Of a stretch of DNA of 44,528 nucleotides, positions 16,476 to 26,177 are shown piece after piece. The stretch lies in assembly GCA_964552055.1 (NCBI GenBank), contig CAZKFL010000016.1, forward strand, positions 1 through 44,528, in the 5' to 3' direction. The stretch comes from VGMD01 sp964552055. GTDB taxonomy: Bacteria > Chlamydiota > Chlamydiia > Chlamydiales > 2-12-FULL-49-11. The notes under the pieces are model-generated. The model saw only the letters and a list, made by a program, of their open reading frames with translations. It made no database searches and had not been told where the DNA came from. How positions within the stretch are numbered: position 1 is the stretch's first letter; each line of letters opens with the position of its first letter. The position numbers and the translations under genes are program-made.

Positions 16476-18836
16476 TTATAATCCTTGTGCTATGTAAGTG
16501 ATATCATAAGCTTTGATTACATCGCCTTCTTGAATATCACCAAAACCGTTTAATAATATTCCGCACTCTAAACCTTTTTTCACTTCCTTTACATCTTCCT
16601 GAACACGCTTCAAAGATGAAAGAGATCCTTCCCAAACTTGCACCCCTTTTCGGAATACTTTTACATGGTTAGACCGCTTAATTAGACCATCATCGATTTT
16701 GCAACCAGCAATAAGACCAAGATGCGAAGATCTGAAAATTGCGAGTACTGTTGCCTGGCCAGCTTCTGTTTCTTCTCTAACTTTATCAAGAAGAGCAAGC
16801 ATTTTTAATTTCACATCATCTACTAGATGATAAATCACATCATGAAGTAAAACAGTTACTTTTTTCTTTTTGATTAATGGTTCTGCATGTCTTTCAATAT
16901 TGGTATGGAATCCTAAAATGATTGCTCCTGAGGTCTCCGCTCTTTCGATATCAGATTCGGAAATTTGACCAACAGTAGTTGATATGAAATTAAGCCTTAC
17001 TTTCTTAGTCGGAATTGCAAGTAGCGTTGACTTAATAGCTTCAAGAGAGCCGCCTACGTCTGCTTTTAGAATAATATTTAAGACTTTTTGATCTTGTTCG
17101 ATAGCTCTTTGTAGGAACATGCTTTCTAAACTCTTACCTTTACTTTGGCTAAGAGTACGGTTTCTAGAAGTAGATTTTCTATCCTCAGCAATTTTACGAG
17201 CTTCTTTTTCGTTAGCAAGCGCAATAAAATCATTACCTGCAAATGGAACACCTGATAAACCAGTCACTCTGACTGGAGTTGAAGGAGGAGCTGTTTCCAG
17301 ATTGACTCCATGTTCATCTTGCATCGTTTTGATTTTTCCGTATTCGTATTCAAATATAACCGCATCACCAACACGTAATGTTCCGTTTTGAACAAGAAGC
17401 GTTGCAGTAGGTCCAAGACCTCTATGCAATTCAGATTCAAGAACAGCGCCTCTAGCTCTTATCGTTGGGTCTGCCTTAAGTTCTAATATATCTGATTGAA
17501 TTGCAATCATTTCGCCGAGTTTGTCGATTCCCTCGCCCGTCTTTGCAGAACAGTTTACTGTGATGACATTTCCGCCCCATGCTTCAGGAAGCAGATCGCG
17601 ATCAGCAAGTTCTCTAAAAATGTTATCGGTATTAAATCCAGGCTTGTCCATCTTATTAATCGCAACAATGATAGGTACATTCGCCTCTTTAGCTTTTTGA
17701 ATTCCTTCGTCAGTTTGAGGCATAATTCCCTCATCGCCAGCAATGACAATTAGCACAATATCAGTAACATTTGCCCCTCTCTGACGAATTGCACTGAATG
17801 CTTCGTGGCCAGGAGTGTCAAGAACTGTAAAGCTTCCGTGCTTAGTTTTTACCTGGAATGCGCCAATATGTTGCGTAATAGCGCCTGCTTCTCCAGCCGC
17901 TAAATTACTTCTTCTAAAGAAGTCAATAATACTAGTTTTTCCGTGGTCAACATGACCCATTACTGTAACTACAGGGGGTCTTGTTACTAATTTTTCAGGA
18001 GAAGATTCGCTAATTTCTTGATCAATTGATTTTCCTGTAACTTGCATACGATCTTCTACTGAAGTATCAATTTTGATTGCACAACCAAAATCATGTCCAA
18101 TCAGCTCAACAGTAGTTGAATCATCAAGAATATCATTAATTGTGACAGAAAGCCCTTGTAGAAATAATTTTTGCACAACTTCAGAAGCTTTAAGTTTCAT
18201 CATAGCAGCAAGATCTTTAACACTAATTGGAATTTGAACAGAAAGCTCTTTTGGTCTTTGAACAGGCTCGTCTTGAGATCTGTCTTTATACTTAGATGCT
18301 CTTTTTCTGCGCCAAGAATCATCGTCACCTGAACGCAAACCAGTTTTGTCTCTAGCATCAAATACTCTGCTAAACGCCTGTTTCCTTGCTCCAGGTACAA
18401 ATGCCTTTTTAGGCTTTATATCTTCGATTTCAGGTTCTTTGGCTTTTTTCTTTTCTAGTCCTTTATCATCTTCAGCTGCAGGCGTAGAAGTTGCTGCTAC
18501 CACAGGCTTCTCATCTTTAACTATAGGGGCACTTTTGATGGGTGTCTCAATAATTGGCTCAGGAGCTTTTGGTGTTTGAATTGGAGCTGCTACAACTTCC
18601 TCAATAGCTAGGGGAGTTTCTGTTGGCGTAGGTGTGCTAGATAAGGGCGCCCTTCGTGCCTTTCCAAATTGGGCTGGCTTATCCGAAGCAGGAGAAGCAG
18701 CTGGTGTTGGAGGCGCTGAAAGAGCTTTCTTTTTATCTTCTACTTTTTTTTCTTCGACTTCTTTCTTTAGCTTATTTTTCTTAAGAATATCTGCAAGTTG
18801 CGTATTCTTAATATTGAGTTTTAGATTTTTCGCCAA
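16476..18836 (-). CDS. infB: Translation initiation factor IF-2
   Basis: This 786-aa GTPase delivers fMet-tRNA to the 30S subunit. The first 190 residues are a low-complexity Lys/Pro/Ala/Glu linker. An IF2_N domain follows ('SVKDLAAMMKLKASEVVQKLFLQG'), then the G domain with G1 GHVDHGKTS, G3 DTPGHEAF and G4 NKMDK. The C-terminal C1/C2 domains end in the conserved 'FGDIQEGDVIKAYDI'. It is shorter than E. coli IF-2 through a reduced N-terminus. It sits 12 nt downstream of nusA. Confidence 0.97.
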   Translation of the reverse strand: MAKNLKLNIKNTQLADILKKNKLKKEVEEKKVEDKKKALSAPPTPAASPASDKPAQFGKARRAPLSSTPTPTETPLAIEEVVAAPIQTPKAPEPIIETPIKSAPIVKDEKPVVAATSTPAAEDDKGLEKKKAKEPEIEDIKPKKAFVPGARKQAFSRVFDARDKTGLRSGDDDSWRRKRASKYKDRSQDEPVQRPKELSVQIPISVKDLAAMMKLKASEVVQKLFLQGLSVTINDILDDSTTVELIGHDFGCAIKIDTSVEDRMQVTGKSIDQEISESSPEKLVTRPPVVTVMGHVDHGKTSIIDFFRRSNLAAGEAGAITQHIGAFQVKTKHGSFTVLDTPGHEAFSAIRQRGANVTDIVLIVIAGDEGIMPQTDEGIQKAKEANVPIIVAINKMDKPGFNTDNIFRELADRDLLPEAWGGNVITVNCSAKTGEGIDKLGEMIAIQSDILELKADPTIRARGAVLESELHRGLGPTATLLVQNGTLRVGDAVIFEYEYGKIKTMQDEHGVNLETAPPSTPVRVTGLSGVPFAGNDFIALANEKEARKIAEDRKSTSRNRTLSQSKGKSLESMFLQRAIEQDQKVLNIILKADVGGSLEAIKSTLLAIPTKKVRLNFISTTVGQISESDIERAETSGAIILGFHTNIERHAEPLIKKKKVTVLLHDVIYHLVDDVKLKMLALLDKVREETEAGQATVLAIFRSSHLGLIAGCKIDDGLIKRSNHVKVFRKGVQVWEGSLSSLKRVQEDVKEVKKGLECGILLNGFGDIQEGDVIKAYDITYIAQGL

Positions 18837-18848
18837 TCGTAATATACC

Positions 18849-20135
18849 TTAAGTTTTATTGCTTAAAATGCCTTTTTTCACATGCTCTAAAAGGTCATCT
18901 GCCATTTGTAGGCTTATGTCTGTTAATTTTGCAAGTTCCTGTGGAGATACATGAAGTAGTTTTCTCGGAGTATCTAAACCTGCGGCTATGATGCTATCAA
19001 CAACAAGTTGGTTGATATTTTCAATTTTGTGTATGGATTCATCTAGAAGTGGGTCATCTGAAAGACTCAATTGTCTTCTAATGTGAGTAAGCTCTTTTTG
19101 ATGCTCAGTCATTTTATGCACTTCAACTTTTAATCCAATTAGTTCAGAAGTAAGGCGAACATTTGTGCCTTTTTTTCCTAAAATAGCAGGATAGTCTTCG
19201 TCATTAATAATAAGAGTGATTGTGTTCTGTTCCTCATCATAATCGGCTTTTTTAATCTCTACCGGTGAGAAAGCATTTTTTAATAAGACAAAAGGGTCCT
19301 CAGAAAAAGGAATTACATCAATTTTCTCATTATTTAATTCACGAATGACATTTTTTACCCTTGTTCCACGAACACCAACGCACGCGCCAACTGGATCTAT
19401 TTTTGAATCAGTTGATGATACGGCCATTTTAGTTCGGAAACCTGCATCTCTAACAATTTTATTAATAATAATGACACCATCATGCAACTCAGGCACTTCT
19501 TGCATAAAAAGAGAAGTAACAAATTCAGGATGAGATCTTGATAAAATCACTTCAGCGCCACCGTTATCAGTATCTTGAACATCATATAGAAGAGCTAAAA
19601 CTTTATCGCCAATATGATATTTTTCAGTTTTAGGATAATATCTACCAGGTAGTACCGCTTCGATTTTACCTAAATTGATGATTAAAGTGTGCTGTTTACC
19701 AACTCGTGAAACAGTTCCTGAAATCATTTCACCGATTCGGCCTCTGTATTCTTGATAGATAACATCTCTTTCTGCATTTCGAAATTTTTGTGATATAAGT
19801 TGTCTTGTCACTTGAGCTGCAATGCGACCAAAGTCTGCAATTGAAACTTCAACATCAATCCAATCACCTGGTTGACAATTAGGATCCATTTCCCTGGCTG
19901 CTTCAAGAGAAATCTCTTCAGACGGATATTCCACCTTTTCGACGATCTCTTTTTCAGCTATAGCAGAAATTTCAGCAGTCTTAGGATTAACAGTAATTTG
20001 AACGTTGTTCATTCCCTGTTGCCCTTTTCTTGCTGCAATAATAAGAGCTTCTTCAATTGCTTTCACGATCGTATCACGCTTAATTCCTTTTTCCCTTTCT
20101 AGGTACTCAAAAATTGCAAGTAGATCTTTATTCAT
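18849..20135 (-). CDS. nusA: Transcription termination/antitermination factor NusA
   Basis: A 428-aa RNA polymerase-binding factor. The order of parts is normal: an N-terminal RNAP-binding domain (to about 125), an S1 domain (about 130-200), and KH1/KH2 with 'VGACVGVRGTRVKNVIRELNNEKIDVI' and the later 'AILGKKGTNVRLTSELIG'. A single helix-hairpin-helix-like C-terminus follows ('GLDTPRKLLHVSPQELAKL'), in place of the two acidic repeats of E. coli. Part of the rpsA-nusA-infB unit. Confidence 0.96.
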   Translation of the reverse strand: MNKDLLAIFEYLEREKGIKRDTIVKAIEEALIIAARKGQQGMNNVQITVNPKTAEISAIAEKEIVEKVEYPSEEISLEAAREMDPNCQPGDWIDVEVSIADFGRIAAQVTRQLISQKFRNAERDVIYQEYRGRIGEMISGTVSRVGKQHTLIINLGKIEAVLPGRYYPKTEKYHIGDKVLALLYDVQDTDNGGAEVILSRSHPEFVTSLFMQEVPELHDGVIIINKIVRDAGFRTKMAVSSTDSKIDPVGACVGVRGTRVKNVIRELNNEKIDVIPFSEDPFVLLKNAFSPVEIKKADYDEEQNTITLIINDEDYPAILGKKGTNVRLTSELIGLKVEVHKMTEHQKELTHIRRQLSLSDDPLLDESIHKIENINQLVVDSIIAAGLDTPRKLLHVSPQELAKLTDISLQMADDLLEHVKKGILSNKT

Positions 20136-20194
20136 CGTCTCTCCAGAAAAACTTAAAACCCCAATCAGGGATTGAACTTTGTCATAAATGTTTT

Positions 20195-20220
20195 TTGGCA
20201 GGGTATTTTTACCCTGCCAA
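20195..20220 (-). promoter_or_regulatory. Strong hairpin between rpsA and nusA
   Basis: A perfect 11-bp inverted repeat (20195-20205 with 20210-20220, 4-nt loop) with a GC-rich centre (GGCAGGG) lies 13 nt after the rpsA stop and about 60 nt before nusA. In the direction of transcription it is followed by A residues rather than a U-tract, so it is not a standard Rho-independent terminator. It may act as a processing or stability element, a partial attenuator, or a Rho/NusA-responsive pause. Confidence 0.6.
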
Positions 20221-20232
20221 ATGCTTATCTAT

Positions 20233-21990
20233 TTATTTAGCCGTTTTCTTCTTTGCTTTCTTTTCTTTTGTCTCGCTATCATCGTTACTCTCATCATATG
20301 AGCCAACTACGATATCATCACGGCTGTTAGGGTCTACAAGAAATTCTTTAATTGAGAGAGAAACTCTTTTTAATTCTCTATCAATTTTAAGAACTTTTGC
20401 TTGTACTTCTGATCCAACAGGAACGATATCTTCAACTTTTCCAAATGCTTGATCAGAAAGCTCAGTCACATGAACAAGCCCTTCAATGCCGTTGTCAAGT
20501 TCGATAAATGCTCCAAAAGCAGCTATTTTTGTTACAATTCCTTTTACAGCAGAACCTACAGGCATTGTCTTTTCAATAGTGTCCCATGGATTATCAGTAA
20601 GTTGTTTTACGCCAAGAGTGATTTTTTTACTCTCTTTGTCAACTGATAATATAACAGCATCTACATGATCACCTTTTTTCAAGACTTCTGATGGATGAGA
20701 AATTTTCTTAATCCAGCTAATATCAGAAATATGGATAAGACCATCAACACCAGGCTCTAATTCAACAAAAGCGCCGTAGTTAGTAAGGTTGCGGATCTCT
20801 ACAGAAACCTTTTTGCCGGGAGGGTATTTGCCTTCGACATCTTCCCAAGGATTTCTCTCCATTTGCTTAATGCCTAAAGAGATCTTTCCTTCATCTTTCT
20901 GTACAGATAGAACAATAGCTTCTACTTCATCGCCTTTATTAACGATTTGGCTTGGATCTGTCACATTTTTTACCCATGACATTTCAGAAACGTGGATCAA
21001 TCCTTCGATACCTGGCTCAATTTCAATAAATGCGCCGTATGATACTAGGTTAACAATTTTTCCACGCACTTTTGTGCCAGGCGGGTATTTTCTTTCGATA
21101 GCGTCCCAAGGATTTGAATCTTTTTGTTTCAATCCAAGAGCAACTCTTCCTTTTTCTTTGTCGACATGAAGAATCATTACTTCAAGTTCGTCACCAAGTC
21201 CAACAAGTTCGCTTGGGTGCTTAATTCTTTTCCATGTCATATCTGTAATGTGAAGAAGGCCATCAATACCATCAAGATCAAGGAAAACTCCGAAATCAGT
21301 GATGTTTTTTACAACGCCTGTCTTAACATCGCCAGCTTTGATATCTTCAAGCATTTCAGCTTTGCGGTAAACGCGCTCTTCTTCGAGGAGCTCTCTTCTG
21401 GAAACAACAATGTTCTTTCTTTCGATGTTAATCTTAAGTATCTTAACGTCAAATGTTTTTCCGAGGTAGTCATCAATGCTTTTGATTCTCTTATTGTCAA
21501 TTTGTGAACCTGGTAAGAAAGCGTCCATTCCGTCTATATCAACAATTAGACCGCCCTTAACCTTTCTAATTACAGTTCCTTTTACAATCGATCCCTCTTT
21601 ATGGTGATCAAGAATGTGTTCCCACTGTCTTTGTCTTCTTGCTTTTTCTCTAGAAAGTGTGATCTGGCCCATTGCGGATTCAGTCTCGTCTAAATAGACT
21701 TCGACATCATTTCCAAGGATAATTTCGCTGACTTCGCCAAATTCTGAAATGGGGATTAGCCCTTCAGATTTTAATCCAACATCGACTACAACAAAATCTT
21801 TTGTGATTTCGACAATTGTTCCGGTTAGAATTTGACCAGGAAGAAGTGATGTAAGTGACCCTTGGCCACTCTGCTTATCCCGGTGATCGAGTAGATTTAC
21901 AAAAGCAAGTTTATCTTTTGGATCAAATTCTTGATCTCCAATGATCTTGCTATCTTCGTCTGCCCATTTTTGTGTTTGTTGCTTCGACAT
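20233..21990 (-). CDS. rpsA: 30S ribosomal protein S1
   Basis: A 585-aa protein with six tandem S1 RNA-binding repeats. The first two are divergent. The last four carry the repeated 'KYPPGTKV...YGAFIEIEPGIEGLIHVSEMSW' pattern with 'DPWDAIE/NPWE' linkers. S1 binds mRNA upstream of the start codon and unwinds it for initiation. The tail is Lys-rich. It starts the long minus-strand unit and diverges from lysC. The 101-bp gap between their starts must hold both promoters. Confidence 0.97.
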   Translation of the reverse strand: MSKQQTQKWADEDSKIIGDQEFDPKDKLAFVNLLDHRDKQSGQGSLTSLLPGQILTGTIVEITKDFVVVDVGLKSEGLIPISEFGEVSEIILGNDVEVYLDETESAMGQITLSREKARRQRQWEHILDHHKEGSIVKGTVIRKVKGGLIVDIDGMDAFLPGSQIDNKRIKSIDDYLGKTFDVKILKINIERKNIVVSRRELLEEERVYRKAEMLEDIKAGDVKTGVVKNITDFGVFLDLDGIDGLLHITDMTWKRIKHPSELVGLGDELEVMILHVDKEKGRVALGLKQKDSNPWDAIERKYPPGTKVRGKIVNLVSYGAFIEIEPGIEGLIHVSEMSWVKNVTDPSQIVNKGDEVEAIVLSVQKDEGKISLGIKQMERNPWEDVEGKYPPGKKVSVEIRNLTNYGAFVELEPGVDGLIHISDISWIKKISHPSEVLKKGDHVDAVILSVDKESKKITLGVKQLTDNPWDTIEKTMPVGSAVKGIVTKIAAFGAFIELDNGIEGLVHVTELSDQAFGKVEDIVPVGSEVQAKVLKIDRELKRVSLSIKEFLVDPNSRDDIVVGSYDESNDDSETKEKKAKKKTAK

Positions 21991-22091
21991 GTTAAAGGTT
22001 TCTCCTACTTAGCTTGATAATCCAAAGAGTGTATCAAAGTTTAAAAAATAAAAGCAACTCTAAAGGTATTTCTGATAGAATAATTTGTGGT

Positions 22092-22832
22092 ATGAAAACA
22101 CTTATTTTAAAATTTGGCGGCGCTTCTCTCAGGGATTTAGCTCAATTTCAAAAAGTTGCTGATATTATTATCGAGCGAAAAAAAAAATTTGATCGTGTCG
22201 CAGTTGTTGTAAGCGCAATGGGTAAAATGACCGATGATCTTTTAGCTTTGTCTAATCAGATTATGTCACAACCTCCTAAGCGAGAGCAAGATATGCTCAT
22301 ATCTGTTGGGGAGAGAATCAGCATGGCTTTACTTGCGATGGTTCTTTTTCAAAAGGGGTTTGAAGCAATTAGTTTTACCGGAAGTCAGGCAGGAATTATC
22401 ACATGTACAAGGCATACAGATGCTAGAATTTTAAATGTAAAGCCGGGAAGAATTATTCCTCACTTAATTTCCAAAAAAATTGTGATTGTTGCAGGTTTCC
22501 AAGGAGTCAGTAGGCTTGGTGAAGTTACAACACTTGGAAGAGGTGGTTCTGACACTACAGCAGTTGCCTTAGCAGTTGCGTTAAAAGCGGATACAGTTGA
22601 ATTCTATAAAGATGTTACAGGGATCTATACAAGTGATCCCAAAAAAGATCCTAACGCCGAGCATCTGAAAACATTAACATATCAAGAAGCTTTAGCAATC
22701 ATTGAAAAATCGGAAAGAAAAGTTATCCATCCAAGGGCGCTTAAGTTAGCATTAAAAAATAATATACCATTATTTGTAGGGTCTTTTGAAAAAGAGGGAG
22801 CTGGAACTTATATAGGGGGATTAGTTTGTTAA
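22092..22832 (+). CDS. lysC: Aspartate kinase catalytic domain (no ACT domain)
   Basis: The frame is open from a TTG at 22014, but the ATG at 22092 begins exactly at the family N-terminus (KTLILKFGGASL). The product is 246 aa. Motifs of the aspartokinase/amino-acid kinase fold are in order: KFGGASL (phosphate loop), VVVSAMGKMTDDL, FTGSQAGIIT, and GFQGVS...GRGGSDTTA (substrate and nucleotide binding). FYKDVTGIYTSDP also fits the aspartokinase type. The enzyme phosphorylates aspartate at the head of the lysine/diaminopimelate pathway. The regulatory ACT domains of normal LysC (about 400-450 aa) are absent, and the stop overlaps the next gene by 7 nt. It may be a feedback-insensitive form or have a specialised substrate. 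Confidence 0.88.
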   Translation: MKTLILKFGGASLRDLAQFQKVADIIIERKKKFDRVAVVVSAMGKMTDDLLALSNQIMSQPPKREQDMLISVGERISMALLAMVLFQKGFEAISFTGSQAGIITCTRHTDARILNVKPGRIIPHLISKKIVIVAGFQGVSRLGEVTTLGRGGSDTTAVALAVALKADTVEFYKDVTGIYTSDPKKDPNAEHLKTLTYQEALAIIEKSERKVIHPRALKLALKNNIPLFVGSFEKEGAGTYIGGLVC

Positions 22833-24502
22833 AGGTATTGCCGTTAATTTCATTAAAAAATGAAGATGATAATATTGTAATCCAGTTAGAGGCAGCTTAT
22901 AGAAAAGATATTTTGAGTTTTTTTATAGATCTTTCTACAAATTGGCTTCTTCCTGGTAAAGCCCTTTGCATTTCGAAATTCAATTTTACAAGAGAAGAGG
23001 GGCAAGTAGCATGTGAAGCTGTAATCTCAGCTACTACTTTTGAAGAAATGGAGATCATCTATGAAAATTTTACATTGATGGAAGATGAAATTAAACTCGG
23101 AATTAAATCTGCTTATCACGCTAAAAAACTGATGGAATTGAAGGGTCTTTTTCTGATGGAAAAAGAAGCGTTTGTAAGAGAAGCTCTGAGAGATAGAGTG
23201 TTGAGATTTTCAATTTTTTTTGATTACGATATTTTTTCTTGGATGCATAAGTTTTTTGCTGCAGTTTCTGAAGAGGTTAAAGAAGGAAGGTCCAGTCAGG
23301 CGCTTTCACGCATTATTTGTAATTGCTATTTGATTTCACAAAAATTGCTTGATGGATTAGAAGATGCGCCTGATAAAAGACATTTTTTCCTAAAGCTTAT
23401 GCCGCATGCGATTTCAACCCCGTTTGGAGAAAAGTTAATACTTGGGTGCTCTGTGGGAATGAATTTTTTAAAAGAAAACGAGGTTTTAGAAGATAGGCAA
23501 TTGCTTAGAGCAATTAGGAAGTATTGTCCTGAAGCAAGTGTTATAGATGGCTCATATTTTGTTAAAAAAGAGGAAAAAACTCTCGTATTTTACCTCGAAG
23601 TTGAAGTTGAAGATTCTTTTACATTTGAAGAAATTGCCCTTTTAAAAAAAGAATTGAAAGAACAAGTCAAACAGTCTATTGAGAGTCTAGTTCTTCCTGT
23701 GTTTATGCCTAGAAACGAAGAAGAAGTGATGAAGTATATGGTTACATTAAGCTCTCAGGTCACAAGGGCAGATGATTTACCTCAAATTGTAATCATGTTT
23801 AATGAGCAGACCTCGGAAGACTTGATATTTACATTAATCATTGTAAGGCCCCTTATTCTAGAAGGGCCGAGCATAAAAGATATTCTTGTGAAAGAAAATT
23901 TTGATTTTCAGTTTGAAAAGGTAAGAGGAGCGGGGCTGATTCGAAAGTCAGTTTCAAAAGAAGCCTCTCAAATTATACTATCTTTGAAAAAAAATGGTTT
24001 TTTGCGTGATGACTTTGTTGTAGATCTTTATAAGGCAAGACAAGCAATTGTAGCATGGTTAGAAAAACATCTTGGCCCATTGCGTGATTATAATGGGGGA
24101 ATGATTTCAAGGCAGATGGAAATTTTTCTGCAGTTTCAAGAAAATTTTACCCATGCAGGGCCACTTCATGAGCATCATTTAAGCAATTTTTTTCATGCCT
24201 TGTATCCAATTGAACTTCGAACATCGCTTCCTGTGGAGTGTTTCCATGAATTTTATCTAGTTTTTTGTAGACTCCTTGCATCTGATCAAGATATCCTAGA
24301 TAGCGAGGAAGATGGAAGGTACTATATTTGTTTAAAGGAAAGAAGCGGAGTTTTAGACGCTGTACTTGCGCTAAATATTCCCTCTTTTCGTCTTCTTCAA
24401 CTCCAGCTAACGGTAAATGAGACGAAAGTTTTGGGATTTGTATTATTTTCAGACTCACCTCAAGAAAGAAATCATTTTTACCAAACAATAAATAAGGTAT
24501 AA
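22826..24502 (+). CDS. Uncharacterised 558-aa protein coupled to aspartokinase
   Basis: It opens with a TTG that overlaps the lysC stop by 7 nt, so translation is probably coupled. The next gene, rpe, follows 11 nt after its stop. The sequence is acidic, without signal peptide or membrane segment, and mixed alpha/beta. One conserved-looking block is 'LRDYNGGMISRQMEIFLQF' near residue 415, followed by a His-rich 'HAGPLHEHHLSNFFHALYP'. I do not recognise the family. Its position in the overlap between an ACT-less kinase and rpe suggests it may be a partner or regulator of the kinase, but that is inference. The long intact frame with normal composition makes it a real gene. Confidence 0.75.
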   Translation: MLKVLPLISLKNEDDNIVIQLEAAYRKDILSFFIDLSTNWLLPGKALCISKFNFTREEGQVACEAVISATTFEEMEIIYENFTLMEDEIKLGIKSAYHAKKLMELKGLFLMEKEAFVREALRDRVLRFSIFFDYDIFSWMHKFFAAVSEEVKEGRSSQALSRIICNCYLISQKLLDGLEDAPDKRHFFLKLMPHAISTPFGEKLILGCSVGMNFLKENEVLEDRQLLRAIRKYCPEASVIDGSYFVKKEEKTLVFYLEVEVEDSFTFEEIALLKKELKEQVKQSIESLVLPVFMPRNEEEVMKYMVTLSSQVTRADDLPQIVIMFNEQTSEDLIFTLIIVRPLILEGPSIKDILVKENFDFQFEKVRGAGLIRKSVSKEASQIILSLKKNGFLRDDFVVDLYKARQAIVAWLEKHLGPLRDYNGGMISRQMEIFLQFQENFTHAGPLHEHHLSNFFHALYPIELRTSLPVECFHEFYLVFCRLLASDQDILDSEEDGRYYICLKERSGVLDAVLALNIPSFRLLQLQLTVNETKVLGFVLFSDSPQERNHFYQTINKV

Positions 24503-24513
24503 TATTGGGTACT

Positions 24514-25188
24514 ATGAAAAAACCTGTTGTGATAGAGCCCTCCATGATTGCTGCCAACTGGGCATGCATGGGTGATGAGGCTAAAAGATGTTTTGATGCG
24601 GGTGTAGAGATGTTACACCTTGATGTAATGGATGGCCTTTTTGTTCCTAATTTAACTATGGGACCTGATCTTGTTAAGGCCATTCGAAAAGCTGTTCCAA
24701 AAATGATTTTGGATGTTCATTTAATGGTTTATAATCCAGATGCTTTTATTGAGCCCTTTATAGAATCTGGCGCTGATATGCTTACATTTCATTTTGAGGC
24801 TACTGAGGAAATAGAACATACAATTGATTACATTCGAAAATGTGGAAAAAAGCCAGGTCTTGCGATAAAGCCAGAGACCTCCGAAAATTTTCTCTTGAAG
24901 TACATGGATAAAGTAGACACATTATTGATTATGACTGTTGATCCGGGGTTTGGTGGCCAGGCTTTTATGCCGGAAATGCTGGAAAAAGTGAAGTTTCTTC
25001 GAGATACGGCAAATAAACTTGGAATATCCGTAGATATTCAGGTAGATGGCGGTATTAACTATGAAACAGCAAAAGATTCAATTAGTGCAGGCGCGAATAG
25101 ACTTGTAACTGGGACCCATCTATTTAAACAACCCGACTTAAAAGATGCTTACAGCAAGTATAGTAATATTAAGGGGTTAGTGAGTTGA
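24514..25188 (+). CDS. rpe: Ribulose-phosphate 3-epimerase
   Basis: The ATG at 24514 is chosen so the protein begins MKKPVVIEPSMIAANW, the usual start. The product is 224 aa, a TIM-barrel enzyme interconverting D-ribulose-5-phosphate and D-xylulose-5-phosphate in the pentose phosphate pathway. Metal and catalytic blocks are visible: LHLDVMDGLFVPN, DVHLMVYNP, TFHFEATE, MTVDPGFGGQAF and IQVDGGIN. It corresponds to CT121 and lies in the same direction before efp-accB-accC. It overlaps the following gene by 4 nt. Confidence 0.96.
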   Translation: MKKPVVIEPSMIAANWACMGDEAKRCFDAGVEMLHLDVMDGLFVPNLTMGPDLVKAIRKAVPKMILDVHLMVYNPDAFIEPFIESGADMLTFHFEATEEIEHTIDYIRKCGKKPGLAIKPETSENFLLKYMDKVDTLLIMTVDPGFGGQAFMPEMLEKVKFLRDTANKLGISVDIQVDGGINYETAKDSISAGANRLVTGTHLFKQPDLKDAYSKYSNIKGLVS

Positions 25189-26177
25189 AAAAAGTTTGTA
25201 CGATTGGTGGCGGAACCGGCAATTTTGTAGTTCTTAGGGGGCTTAAGCATTTTTGTGACTTAGATATTAGCGCAATTGTATCGATGGCTGATGATGGGGG
25301 AAGTACCGGAATTCTTAGAGATGAGCTCGGAGTTCTTCCAGCGGGTGATGCAAGACAGTGTATAGTTGCCCTATCAAATTCATCGAGATTAATGAGAAGT
25401 CTTATGAATTATCGATTTGAGAGTGGTGGACTGAGGGGTCATAATTTTGGAAATCTTTTTCTTTCAGCACTAGAAAAGGTCACGGGAAGTTTTGAAAGAG
25501 CTGTAGAGGAAGTTGGAAAAATTTTAAATATTCGCGGGAGAGTTCTTCCTGTAACAACCCAACAAGTTCATCTCAAAATGGTTCTTAAGAATAGAACAGT
25601 TCTTGAGGGAGAAAAGGAAATCTATCTTTCTCAGGAAATTGATAAAGGGTATAAAAGTATCTATTTAGAGCCCCATCCTACTGCAAATCCACATGCAATC
25701 GATGCAATAATGAATGCAGATGTAATTGTGATTGGTCCAGGAGGATTGCATACATCTTTAATCGCAAATCTACTTGTGGAGGGTGTTGCAGAAGCTGTGC
25801 TTCAATCTAAAGCAATAAAAGTATTTGTCTGCAATTTAATGAACAGAAAAGGACAGACGACAAACTTCATGGTGAGTGACTACGTTAAAGAGATATCAAA
25901 ATTTATCGGCGCCGATGTGTTTGATTATATTTTAGTAAATAACGAACAACCCCCGATAGAATTAATTGAAGTATATCGTGAGGAAGGGGAGCTTGTTAAA
26001 AATGATATGGATGACCCAAGAGTGATTGCAATACCAATGCTTGGTGGCTTGCAAAAAGAAGAAGGAAATGATTTAATGAGGAGAAATTTAATTAGGCATG
26101 ATTCTGAAAAAATAGCGAATGCATTGATAAAAATTCTTGGAAAGGTAGGCCCAGAATGCTGCTCATTTTCGATTTAG
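25185..26177 (+). CDS. yvcK: YvcK/YbhK-family (CofD-like) gluconeogenesis factor
   Basis: A 330-aa protein beginning at TTG, 4 nt before the rpe stop. The N-terminus CTIGGGTGNFVVLRGLKH and MADDGGSTG...LGVLPAGDARQC are the characteristic nucleotide-sugar-binding motifs of the YvcK/CofD family, and 'VIGPGGLHTSLIANLLV' is the matching C-terminal block. In Bacillus and mycobacteria YvcK binds UDP-sugars and links carbon supply to cell-wall synthesis. A link to the adjacent pentose-phosphate and carbohydrate genes is plausible here. I do not recall this gene between rpe and efp in C. trachomatis. Family assignment is firm; the role is inferred. Confidence 0.9.
   Translation: MKKVCTIGGGTGNFVVLRGLKHFCDLDISAIVSMADDGGSTGILRDELGVLPAGDARQCIVALSNSSRLMRSLMNYRFESGGLRGHNFGNLFLSALEKVTGSFERAVEEVGKILNIRGRVLPVTTQQVHLKMVLKNRTVLEGEKEIYLSQEIDKGYKSIYLEPHPTANPHAIDAIMNADVIVIGPGGLHTSLIANLLVEGVAEAVLQSKAIKVFVCNLMNRKGQTTNFMVSDYVKEISKFIGADVFDYILVNNEQPPIELIEVYREEGELVKNDMDDPRVIAIPMLGGLQKEEGNDLMRRNLIRHDSEKIANALIKILGKVGPECCSFSI

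Noticed and set aside
24147..24683. 178-codon minus-strand frame over the 558-aa gene and rpe
   Set aside because: It is antisense to rpe, which is certain, and shows no domain or ribosome site.
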